64,000 nt of DNA from DATFNV01 sp963827935. GTDB taxonomy: Bacteria > Planctomycetota > Planctomycetia > Gemmatales > Gemmataceae. Position numbers and translations under genes: made by a program. The notes below the pieces were generated by a model. The model was not told where the DNA came from. It ran no database searches and saw nothing but the letters and a program-made list of their open reading frames with translations. Below are positions 46,128 through 54,293 of the stretch, one piece after another. Every line of letters begins with the position of its first letter. Position 1 is the stretch's first letter. The DNA is taken from the NCBI GenBank assembly GCA_963827935.1, contig CAWHCN010000017.1:682001-746000 (forward strand), read 5' to 3'.

Positions 46128-47209
46128 ATGTCGCCTGCCAGCGAACCGCTGTTCCACCCGCGCAGCGAGCGCGACTACGCCGCCGCCGCGGTCGAGACCT
46201 TCCCCTGGCCCGTCGTCGCCGGCTACGACGACATCCACCGCTGGATGGATGTAGGGCAGGCCGTCCCCGCCGCCTGGCAGCTCAAGGACGTGTGGGAGGG
46301 TCTGCTCAAGTTCCTGGCCACCCTGGCCGTCGCCGACCACATGACCAGCGCCCCGGCCGACGACCCGCGCACCTGGAAGCTGCTCGACCAGTTGCTCCAA
46401 AAGGGCGGCCTCACCGATGGCGACTGGGCGAAGCTGCTGGAAATCGCCCTCAAGGACGAATGCGTCCCCCAGGCCCGGCTTCCCCTGCTCGGTCCCCTGC
46501 TTTTCAAGGGCGGCAAACGGGAGCCCTCTATCGCCTGCCCGCCAGCGACAAGGGACGACCGAATCCGGCCGGCTTGCACCGCGGCTCGCGGTCAACTGCT
46601 GCTTCGGCCACGGCGTCTTCCGCAAGGACCTGGCCAGCTACGCCGAGGACGCGCTGCACTGGCTTGGCCGGCTCCACGACGCCGTCGACCTGTGCCGGCC
46701 CCTGCTGGAATCGCTGGCGCTGGAGTCGGTGGGGCCAAAGGGTGAAATCCTGACCTGGGGCGAGAAGTCGCCGTTACCGTTCTACCACGGCCACCTGCCC
46801 GCCGCCGCCGGGCCGCTTCTCCCGCCCGTGCGGGTGCGGACCCCCGCCGGCGACGCACTGCCCCTGACGCCGCTCCTGAGCGTGCAGCTCTGTGCTGTCT
46901 GCGGCCAGTGGACGGGGTTTTATCTGGACAAGTACGACAAGGACAAGCACCGTGCCCAGTTCCTTGAACTTCATCGAGGGGCACAGTAACGACGTCAAGG
47001 ACCTGGAGCCCCTGCGCACCTGGAGCACACGGATCGCCGGGGAGAAAGCTCCAGCCACGGCGGCGACACAGCCCGACTCGGGGGAGCGGCGCGAGCCGGA
47101 CCCGGAACGCTTCCGCGATTTCCAGAGCGAGTTCGAGCCGCCGGGCCTTGGCGCTGGTCACCAAGGCAGCAGAAGCCCAGCGCCGGCCGACCGCGGTTCA
47201 GGTGATTGA
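46128..47209 (+). CDS. Hypothetical protein with CxxC motif, multiple frameshifts, 3' end uncertain
   Basis: Family not recognised. The N-terminal part is helical (MDVGQAVPAAWQLKDVWEGL, LLQKGGLTDGDWAKLLEIAL). A second frame gives VNCCFGHGVFRKDLASYAED, LHDAVDLCRPLLESLALESV, then LSVQLCAVCGQWTGFYLDKY with a CxxC and DKDKHRAQFLEFIEGHSNDV. Frame changes lie near 46510, 46590 and 46970, and perhaps 47137, after which RRALALVTKAAEAQRRPTAV runs to a stop at 47261. The end may be decayed or cut off where the helicase cassette begins. It could be an N-terminal fragment of a longer protein. Confidence 0.45.
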
Positions 47210-47292
47210 CTTTTCCGATCCCGCGGACTTTACATTTGCAACTGCCATTTGCGGGGTGTAAGGTCAATGCTTCTCGTAAGGCCAGCACAGCC

Positions 47293-49707
47293 ATGATTCC
47301 ACTCGCTCCCTGCACTATCGATACCGTTAGCCGTTTGCTCGCAACGGACGACGGACTCACGCTGTGTTACAACCCGCCGGCGGACCCCGCTACTGACGGG
47401 GTGTTCGGCTCATTACCGCCGGGCCTGCACCCGGAACTATCGGACCACCTCGCCCGCCGATACCCGAGGGGCTTGTTCCGACACCAGAGGGCGGCCGCCC
47501 TACACGTCCTCGCTGGGCAGCACACGGTGGTTGCAACCCGCACCTCGTCTGGCAAGTCCCTCATCTACGAGATCCCGGTTTTCGAGCCGCATGCTAACCG
47601 AGCCGACATCTACAGCCCTATTCCTGTTCCCTCAAAAGGCGCTGGCGAACGACCAACTCCAGAAGTTCACCGCGGCGGCCGACGACCTACCCTCGCTCGC
47701 CCGTCGACGGGCGGCGAACCCGCATTTGATGGCCCGGTACGACGGGGCCACTCCGGACGACCTCAAACCGGGAATCCGGGCTGGGGCCCAGGTGCTGCTC
47801 AGCAACCCGGACATGCTGCACTACGCCGTCCTAGCCTGGCATGAGAAACACTGGGGGCGGTACCTGTCCCGGCTACGATATGTCGTGGTGGACGAGTGCC
47901 ACGAGTACCGAGGGATCTTCGGGACAAACGTGAGTTACCTCTTTCGTCGCCTACGGGCTTTGTGCTCCCGGTACGGATCGTCGCCAACGTTCATCGCCAC
48001 CTCGGCGACCGTGCAGTCACCCCAGGAACACATGGAGCGGCTGACTGGGCTCCCGTTCGCCTGCGTTGGCCCCGATGAGGACGGTAGCAGCCAAGGTGAG
48101 CGGAAGTTCTGGATGGTGCGACCGGAAGAGCACCCGCATGACGCCGGACGGAAGATCACCTTGGCCCTCGCCGAGGCCGGACTAACCGTCCTTACGTTCA
48201 GCCCGAGCCGCACTGCAGCCGAACGGATGATTGCCCGGTCGGGGCGGGACAACAAGGATTCCAAGCCGCCATTCGTGCGTGTCTACCGCGCTGGGCTGAC
48301 CTCGGCGGAGCGAGAGGAGATCGAGCGCGGACTTCGGGATCGGACGGTTCGGGCAGTATTCTCGACTAGCGCCTTGGAACTCGGAATCGACATCGGTGCG
48401 ATTGACGTAGTGGTATGCGTGGGCCTGCCGACAACGATGATGAGTCTGTGGCAACGAGCTGGGCGGGCGGGCCGGGCGGGAAAGCAGGGCGCCGTGATCT
48501 TAATCCCTGGCCAAACGCCCATCGACGCCTATCACGCCGCCAACCCTGAGCGGCTATTCGGCGGGATCACGAACCGCTCGTCCTGAACTTGAGTAACCAA
48601 CGTGTGCTCCACCAGCACTATGCGTGTGCCGCAAAGGAAGCCGGGGACGAGGTCCAGTTGGACACTGCGATGCTGGGCCCGGAAATTGCCACTGTAAAAG
48701 CGCAGCGGGATACGGGTTCGTTGATGGAGGAGGTCTTCTATTTGACGGACCCCCACCGAAGCGTCCGCATCCGTGGGACTGGGGAAGAGGCGTACAAGCT
48801 GGTTTGCGACAAGGACGAGATCGGCGAGATTGACCCTTTCCACCTGCTCCGCGAGGCCCCGCGGAACGGCATCTACTCGCACGGCGGAATGCGGTATCGC
48901 GTGAAGGATGTTCTGGAGAAACAGCGGCAAGTGCGATTGACCCGGGAGTACAGCCCCCACTTCACCATCTCGGCTGTACGGACAAGCATCCGCGTGCGGC
49001 GGGTACCGATTCTAAGCCAACACGGTCGAGTCGTCGTCGCCCGGGCGACTTTGGACGTGAACGACTACCTGCTCGGCGTGACCGAGAAGCACCTTTCCGG
49101 TGCGGTGGTCCGCAGTTACGCGGGAGCCGGGATGCCAAACAACTGGCTGCCGACCGAAGGCACCATGCTGCGGCTCGAACAGCCGCTCTGGCAAGAGGCG
49201 GTTGCCCGGCTCGGGGAGCCGTCGGCCAAGGCCGGGTTGCAGACGACCGCCCGGCTGTTCGGGAGCCTGTTCCCAACCGTTACCGGCCCGTGCGATGCGT
49301 CCGACTACTCCGCCGCGGCAGACTGCCCAAAGGACGGGTCGCCAGCCCTCTATCTGTACGACATGGTACCTTACGGAGTCGGGTTGGCAGTCGAGGCGTT
49401 CGACCGGATGGCCGACCTGGTCGAACGCGCGGCCGAACAGGTTCGTAGCTGTCCGTGCGGGACCGACGAGGGGTGCTTCCAGTGCGTCCGCAACCCGCAA
49501 GCGGAAGTCCCGGCGAGCAAGGCAGCGACGCTCGTACTCCTGGAGATGATAGGGCTCGAACTGGCAACCCCACCGATGGTCACTCGGGCCGCGTCCGACG
49601 ATGCTCCGCCGCCTCCGGTCGGGAATTGCCCGACGTGTCAGGCACCGAAGCAGCCGGCCGCCCGGTTCTGTAGCAACTGTGGCACCAAGCTGGAGCCCGC
49701 GCGATGA
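47293..49707 (+). CDS. MrfA/YprA-like DEAD-box helicase with zinc-binding domain and C-terminal zinc ribbon, two frameshifts
   Basis: About 804 residues when joined. Motif I is TRTSSGKSLIYE (about residues 83-94), preceded by the Q-like FRHQRAAALH. Motif II is DECH (YVVVDECHEYRG), motif III SAT. The helicase C half has VFSTSALELGIDIGAIDVVV and LWQRAGRAGR. Then PLVLNLSNQRVLHQHYACAA opens the region shared with YprA/MrfA, ending in the cysteine cluster SCPCGTDEGCFQC. An extra C-terminal ribbon (CPTC...CSNC) is present. Frame changes lie near 47595 and 48575. MrfA of Bacillus repairs mitomycin adducts; here the role may be repair or defence. The stop overlaps the next start. Confidence 0.85.
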
Positions 49708-50405
49708 ACCCGATTGCTGTCCAGTCCCAACTCGCTGAGACCTACCCGACGGCTCGAATCCGCGGCCGGCGGATGACTCGTCTTCCGGAAACGGTCCTGG
49801 GGTGGGTGAACCTTGACGCGGCGACGGCCGACGAAATGGGCCGGGAACAACTCGGGTGGTTCGTCGGGAACCATCCGGGGTCCGCACGTGCGGCGGAGCA
49901 ATTCGGACGCCTCGACGCCAACCCTGGAGGTGGCATATGGGTTGTTGTCCCACACAGCAGGGATTTGGCGTGTGAGTTGTTTGCCAAGTGGCCGCACACC
50001 GATCAGGTTACCGAGCGCCCGACAGCGAAGAACTCGGTGTGGCGGTCCCGAAAGGTGTGGGTTGCCGTGCCCGAAGACCTGAAGCGACTCCTCCCTCTCG
50101 CCCGATCCCTCACACCCGGTGTCGCGGGAGTGATCATCCTCGACCCGCCGTGCATCATGCACATGGCCCGCGGCGGGACCGACTCGTGGGGCAAGGTTCA
50201 TCGCAACGACCGCCCGCAGCACGTCGTCCAGTTCCGGGCTGCTCTCAACTTTGACGGGTGGCAACCGCCTCTCCTGTTGCTTACGGAAAGGCCGGCGAAA
50301 TCGGTCAGTACCGAGAATGTCGCCCGAGCGTTTTGCCTGAATTGTTTCCATTTCATCGACGGTGAGATGTTCGCTTGTTGGGATGAACCCATCGAACAAG
50401 GATAA
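49704..50405 (+). CDS. Unknown partner protein coupled to the MrfA-like helicase
   Basis: 233 residues, intact, in a 4-base ATGA overlap with the helicase gene, so the two are made together. No family recognised. The N-terminus (MNPIAVQSQLAETYPTARIR) is followed by GWVNLDAATADEMGREQLGW, a basic segment WRSRKVWVAVPEDLKRLLPL, a hydrophobic strand VAGVIILDPPCIMHMARGG, and a Cys-bearing end (FCLNCFHFIDGEMFACWDEP) that might bind zinc. It does not look like MrfB, the RNase H-like exonuclease that accompanies MrfA in Bacillus, because no DEDD-type motif is visible. It could be a specificity or regulatory subunit. Confidence 0.7.
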   Translation: MNPIAVQSQLAETYPTARIRGRRMTRLPETVLGWVNLDAATADEMGREQLGWFVGNHPGSARAAEQFGRLDANPGGGIWVVVPHSRDLACELFAKWPHTDQVTERPTAKNSVWRSRKVWVAVPEDLKRLLPLARSLTPGVAGVIILDPPCIMHMARGGTDSWGKVHRNDRPQHVVQFRAALNFDGWQPPLLLLTERPAKSVSTENVARAFCLNCFHFIDGEMFACWDEPIEQG

Positions 50406-50935
50406 AGTTGAGGGCAAAGGAGGAAGCAGTTCGGAGGCCAAATGCGGACGCAGACCAGGAAAAGAGGACATCGTATATTAGGGACGAGAAAAGATGAAAA
50501 AAGGTGTCAGGAACCTTTTCTGCTGCTGAAAACGGCCCAGATACCGGTGACCCACTCCGCTACCCCATCGCAGTGCAAATGGCCTGGAAGACCCCATCGG
50601 GAGGACAGCCTCCCTCTTTCCAGGTGACCCGCGACTGCGACCACCGCCAGCGCTCTTGGGTTGCCGACCCGATCATCCGCACCGCCCCGCCTTCAGCCCA
50701 CGTCACCTCCCGCTGACCGGGGGACAGGGACTCCGGATTGGCCGTCGCCCCGCGGTACATCCTCCTGTGCAAGACGGCCTGGTTTTCCAGGTCGATCACG
50801 ACCACGCGGCACAAGCCCGCTGGGCCGATCCCTGGACGCAACTGGATCCCACCACACCTCCCAGAGTTCAATTCCCGCCTGCTCCTCGTCGGGCGATAGG
50901 TATTGCCGACTGCGCAAGCGGCCACCAGACCGGCC
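50406..50935. other. Intergenic region after the helicase cassette
   Basis: About 530 bases. A small REP-like palindrome lies at about 50501-50520 (AAAAGGTGTCAGGAACCTTT). On the reverse strand an open frame (50560-50925) includes CRVVVIDLENQAVLHRRMYR, faintly like the end of a Uma2-type nuclease. Too weak to call a gene. Confidence 0.35.
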
Positions 50936-51271
50936 TCACCCGACCGCGAACCCCGTGAAATGCCGCAACTCGCGCGGGTGCCACGCGAGGACGATCTCGC
51001 TCTGCGGAATCCCCGCTTCGATCAGGGCGTCCGCCGCGGGGCGGTTGGTTGCATCATGCTGCACCCAAACTTTGCCGTCGAGAATGTCGATGTGGATGAC
51101 CGTGAAGTGGACGCGCTCGCTACGGTCCCAGCCTACGTCAAGCACCGCATAGTGGTCGCGAACTGGATCGACGACCAGCTCGGAATCAATCTCGCCGTTG
51201 GCCGGCTTGTAGCCGGCGTACTGTGCCACGACTTCTCGGACAATCCTGCGGTAGCGCTCTAACTGATCCAT
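50936..51271 (-). CDS. xisI: XisI-family protein
   Basis: 111 residues from the start at 51271 (MDQLERYRRIVREVVAQYAG). It matches the XisI family along its whole length: KPANGEIDSELVVDPVRDHY, VLDVGWDRSERVHFTVIHID, DGKVWVQHDATNRPAADALI, PQSEIVLAWHPRELRHFTGF. In cyanobacteria XisI works with XisH as controlling factor for excision of the fdxN element. Most XisH/XisI pairs in other bacteria have no known role and resemble toxin-antitoxin-like or nuclease pairs. No xisH lies next to it here, so it is an orphan. The next gene on this strand, upstream, is cynS. Confidence 0.85.
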   Translation of the reverse strand: MDQLERYRRIVREVVAQYAGYKPANGEIDSELVVDPVRDHYAVLDVGWDRSERVHFTVIHIDILDGKVWVQHDATNRPAADALIEAGIPQSEIVLAWHPRELRHFTGFAVG

Positions 51272-51330
51272 TTGATGATCCTCTGGCGTTCGCGCAACCC
51301 GGGTGCGCGAACGCGAAGCCGCAAGCCCCC

Positions 51331-51774
51331 TCACCACTTCTTGTACGGCAAGAACTTCCCGCTCATCGTCACCACCACCCGGTCTCCCTTCGGGTCTTCC
51401 TTCCGCTGCACGTCCAGGTCAAAGTCGATGGCGCTCATGATGCCGTCGCCGAACATCTCGTGGATGATCGCCTTCAGCGTCGTGCCGTAGACCTGCGTGA
51501 TCTCGTGGAAGCGGTAGATGAGCGGATCGACCGGCACGGTCTGGCCGACGGAGCCCTTGGTGGGGATCTCCTGTAGGGCGGCGGCCACGTCCGGACCCAG
51601 GCCGAGCAGTGCCGCCGCCTTGCCGGCCTCCTCCGCGGACATGGTCGATTGGCCGAGCAGGGCCGACGCGGTCCAGACCTTGTGGCGGCCCACAGCCTTC
51701 GCGATCGCCTCGAAAGTCAGTCCCTTTTGTCGCTTGGCGTCGAGAATCCGAGCGGTGGCCTCGTCACGGGTCAT
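51331..51774 (-). CDS. cynS: Cyanate hydratase (cyanase)
   Basis: 147 residues, the usual cyanase length, converting cyanate and bicarbonate to ammonia and carbon dioxide as a cytoplasmic homodecamer. The N-terminal helical DNA-binding-like domain reads MTRDEATARILDAKRQKGLT ... AIAKAVGRHKVWTASALLGQ. The C-terminal catalytic part has the invariant Arg, Glu and Ser in PLIYRFHEITQVYG and DGIMSAIDF. The start at 51774 follows GGAGGAG. No cyanate transporter or CynR is adjacent. Intact. Confidence 0.95.
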   Translation of the reverse strand: MTRDEATARILDAKRQKGLTFEAIAKAVGRHKVWTASALLGQSTMSAEEAGKAAALLGLGPDVAAALQEIPTKGSVGQTVPVDPLIYRFHEITQVYGTTLKAIIHEMFGDGIMSAIDFDLDVQRKEDPKGDRVVVTMSGKFLPYKKW

Positions 51775-51859
51775 GGGGGGTCTCCTCCAATGGATGAGGC
51801 GGGAGAGGTCGGGCTTTCTTAGCCTCAGCGCACGGATTGGCCACACGCTCGCCTGGGGT

Positions 51860-52158
51860 GGCACGCTCTGAGGTACTCCGAAGGGCGTGCTGCACGGACT
51901 GCACGCCCTTCGGAGTACCTCAGAGCGTGCCACCGCCATCACCAGAAAACGGCGCCCCTCGTTGTGGCACGGTCTCCTGACCGTGCCACTTCGGCTGACC
52001 GAAGGTCTCCACGCATCTATCGCGGATTCCGGGAGACCTTCGGTCAGGCCAGGTGGCACGGTCAGGAGACCGTGCCACAACGGGAGGCAAGCTCTGAGGT
52101 ACTCCGAAGGGCGTGCTGCACGGACTGCACGCCCTTCGGAGTACCTCAGAGCGTGCCA
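51860..52158. repeat. Nested palindrome array (R1-R2-R1)
   Basis: R1 (51860-51931) is a palindrome with arms of about 31 bases (CTCTGAGGTACTCCGAAGGG type). A near-identical copy is at about 52087-52158, including the flanking CACCGCC(A/T)TCACCAGAAAACGGCGCC. Between them R2 (about 51963-52079) is a second large palindrome, TGTGGCACGGTCTCC... with an inner TTCGG(T/C)... stem. The array separates cynS from sodC. Confidence 0.8.
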
Positions 52159-52299
52159 CCGCCTTCACCAGAAAACGGCGCCATCCGCCGTTCCGTTGTG
52201 GACACGGCGCCGCCGGGTGGTATCTTGGCAGGCTGCGAGGGGGCAGTGCCGTCCCCTCGAGGGAAACACCGCCAACGATCTTGCAACAAGGAGCGAACG

Positions 52300-52892
52300 A
52301 TGACACCCCTGAATCGCCGCGAGTTTCTGCGGCCCGCCGGCGCCTGGCCGTGCCGGCCCTGCTGGCGTCCGCCCTGCCGGTGCTCGGCCGTGAGGAGAAG
52401 GCCGACCAGCCGAAGAAGGGCCCCACCAAGGCCATCGCCGTCATGACCCCCACCAAGGGGAGCGAAGTGAAGGGCATCGTCACCTTCACCCAGGACGGCG
52501 ATGCCATCCACATCACCGGCAAGATCACCGGGCTGAGCCCCGGCGATCACGGCTTCCACGTCCACGAGTTCGGCAACATCAGTTCGCCCGAGGGCCTGGC
52601 GACTGGCGGCCATTTCGACACCGACAAGCATATGCACGGCGCCGAGGACGCGGCCGAGCGGCACACCGGCGACCTGGGCAACATCAAGGCCGGCGACGAC
52701 GGCGTCGCCACCATCGACAAGATGGACAAGGTGATCGCACTGTCGGGGCCGAACTCGATCCTCGGCCGGGGACTGATCGTCCATGCCAAGGCGGATGACT
52801 ACGGGCAGCCGACGGGCAACGCCGGCGGCCGCGCCGCCCAGGGGGTAATCGGCATCGCCAACCCCAAGCCGCCGGTGGCCAAGCCGAAGTAA
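52300..52892 (+). CDS. sodC: Cu/Zn superoxide dismutase, one frameshift, lacking the disulfide cysteines
   Basis: About 197 residues when joined. The start at 52300 follows AAGGAG. The N-terminus is Tat-like (NRREFLR, then RRLAVPALLASALPVL after a frame change near 52335). Copper and zinc ligands are present: DHGFHVHEFGN, GGHFDTDKHMHG, ERHTGDLGNI and LIVHAKADDYGQ. The active-site Arg is in AGGRAAQGVIG. The two cysteines that normally form the intrasubunit disulfide are replaced (FGNISSPEG for the usual FGDCSS; RAAQGVIG for RLACGVIG). It dismutates superoxide, presumably in the periplasm. Confidence 0.87.
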
Positions 52893-52896
52893 CCAG

Positions 52897-52964
52897 GGCG
52901 AGCGGCGCGGCGTTAGCCCGCCGGTGTGCACGAACACCGGCGGGCTAACGCCGCGCCGCTCGCC
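52897..52964. repeat. Palindrome, GCGAGCGG...GTTAGC family, copy 1
   Basis: Perfect 30-base arms at 52897-52926 and 52935-52964 with an 8-base loop. A sister copy lies at 54109-54174, on the other side of the oxidase gene. Arm sequences differ between the copies, but the differences pair up. Confidence 0.85.
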
Positions 52965-52983
52965 ATTTTCGATTTTCTTGTCT

Positions 52984-54127
52984 ATGTCCATCATTCGCTA
53001 CGATGCCATCGTCCTGGGCGTGGGCGGCATGGGGTCGGCGGCGCTGTTCGAGCTGGCGCGGCGCGGCCGCCGCGTCCTGGGGCTGGAACAGTTTACCCCC
53101 GGCCACGACCGCGGCTCCTCGCACGGGCAGACGCGCGTCATCCGCAAGGCCTACTACGAGCATCCCGATTATGTCCCCTTGCTGCGGCGGGCCTACGAGC
53201 GCTGGTACGACCTGGAACAGCGCAGCGGCCGGCGGCTGTTTGTCGAGTGCGGGTGCCTGAGCATTGGCCGGGACGACGGGGAGCTGGTCCCGGGCGTTCG
53301 CCGGGCCGCCGAGGAACATCGCCTGCCGGTCGAGCCGCTGAGCGCCGCCGATCTGCGCCGCCGCTTTCCCGCGTTTCGTTTCGGCGACGAGATGTCCGGC
53401 GTGCTGGAGCGCGATGCCGGCTTCCTGTACGTCGAGGAGTGCGTCCGCGCGCACGCTGACGCGGCCCTTTGGCTCGGCGCCGAGTTGCGCCCAACGATCC
53501 GGTCGTTTCCTGGGAGGCGACCGCGGGGGGCGTCATCGTCCGGACGGCCAAGGACACCTACGCGGCGGATCGTCTCATCATCACCGCCGGCGCTGGGCGG
53601 GGCGCGTGCTGGCCGATCTCGGGCTGCCGTTGACCGTGCTGCGCAAGGTCCTGCTTTGGTTTGGCACCTCGCAGCCGGCCGCCCTGCGCCGCGATGTCTT
53701 CCCGATCTACATGGCCGAGACGCCGAGCGGGTTTTACTACGGCTTTCCGGTGATCGACAACCGGGGCCACAAGGCCGCGCGCCACGACGGCGGCGGCGGC
53801 GTCGATTCGCTGACCGTCGAGCGCCAGGTGAACGATGCCGATGCCGCCGACTGTCGCACATTTCTCCGCGCCCATCTGCCGGCGGTGGACGGCGACTGGC
53901 AGTCGGGCCAGGTCTGCCTGTACACAGTGACGCCGGACCGTCACTTCATCATCGACCGCCACCCGGAGCATCCGCAAGTCGTCGTAGCGGCGGGCTTTTC
54001 GGGTCACGGGTTCAAGCTTGCCCCTGTGGTTGGCGAGGTGCTGGCCGACCTGGCGGAAGCCGGGCGAAGCAACCTGCCCATCACCCGATTCCGCATCGAT
54101 CGCTTCCTGGCGAGCGGGGGGCGTTAG
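52984..54127 (+). CDS. Monomeric sarcosine oxidase / N-methyl-amino-acid oxidase, two frameshifts
   Basis: About 381 residues when joined, the family size. The FAD-binding N-terminus is YDAIVLGVGGMGSAALFELA, followed by GSSHGQTRVIRKAYYEHPDY, a strong family signature. The C-terminal part has VCLYTVTPDRHFIIDRHPEH, including the Cys that carries FAD covalently in this family, and VVAAGFSGHGFKLAPVVGEV. Between, PNDPVVSWEATAGGVIVRTA lies in a third frame; changes fall near 53490 and 53592. It oxidatively demethylates sarcosine or a similar N-methyl amino acid, releasing hydrogen peroxide. It is bracketed by two related palindromes; its stop codon is inside the second. Confidence 0.88.
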
Positions 54128-54174
54128 CTCCCCGGTGATGCACTCACCGGGGGGGCTAACGCCCCCCGCTCGCC
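54109..54174. repeat. Palindrome, GCGAGCGG...GTTAGC family, copy 2
   Basis: Arms of about 30 bases (54109-54138 and 54145-54174) pair almost perfectly. The TAG stop of the oxidase gene (54125-54127) lies in the left arm. Same outer and inner blocks as 52897-52964, with compensating changes in the middle. Confidence 0.85.
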
Positions 54175-54293
54175 ATAACAGCAATTCCCTTGATAGGGAC
54201 AATGAAAAACAATTTTCTCTTTCATCGGGGCTCAACTACCGTGGACCGAGGATGGTCGATCGGAGCGGAGAAACCTTGGGGAGGACACGAACC

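Noticed and set aside
47293..49707. DISARM helicase (DrmA/DrmB) assignment
   Set aside because: No DrmC, methyltransferase or other DISARM genes are nearby, and the single-chain DEAD plus cysteine cluster layout fits YprA/MrfA better.
50560..50925. Small reverse-strand gene
   Set aside because: Only a faint likeness to a Uma2 end; no start signal, and the composition resembles decayed sequence.
51860..52158. CRISPR array
   Set aside because: The repeats are few, long, internally palindromic and not separated by uniform spacers; no cas gene is present.
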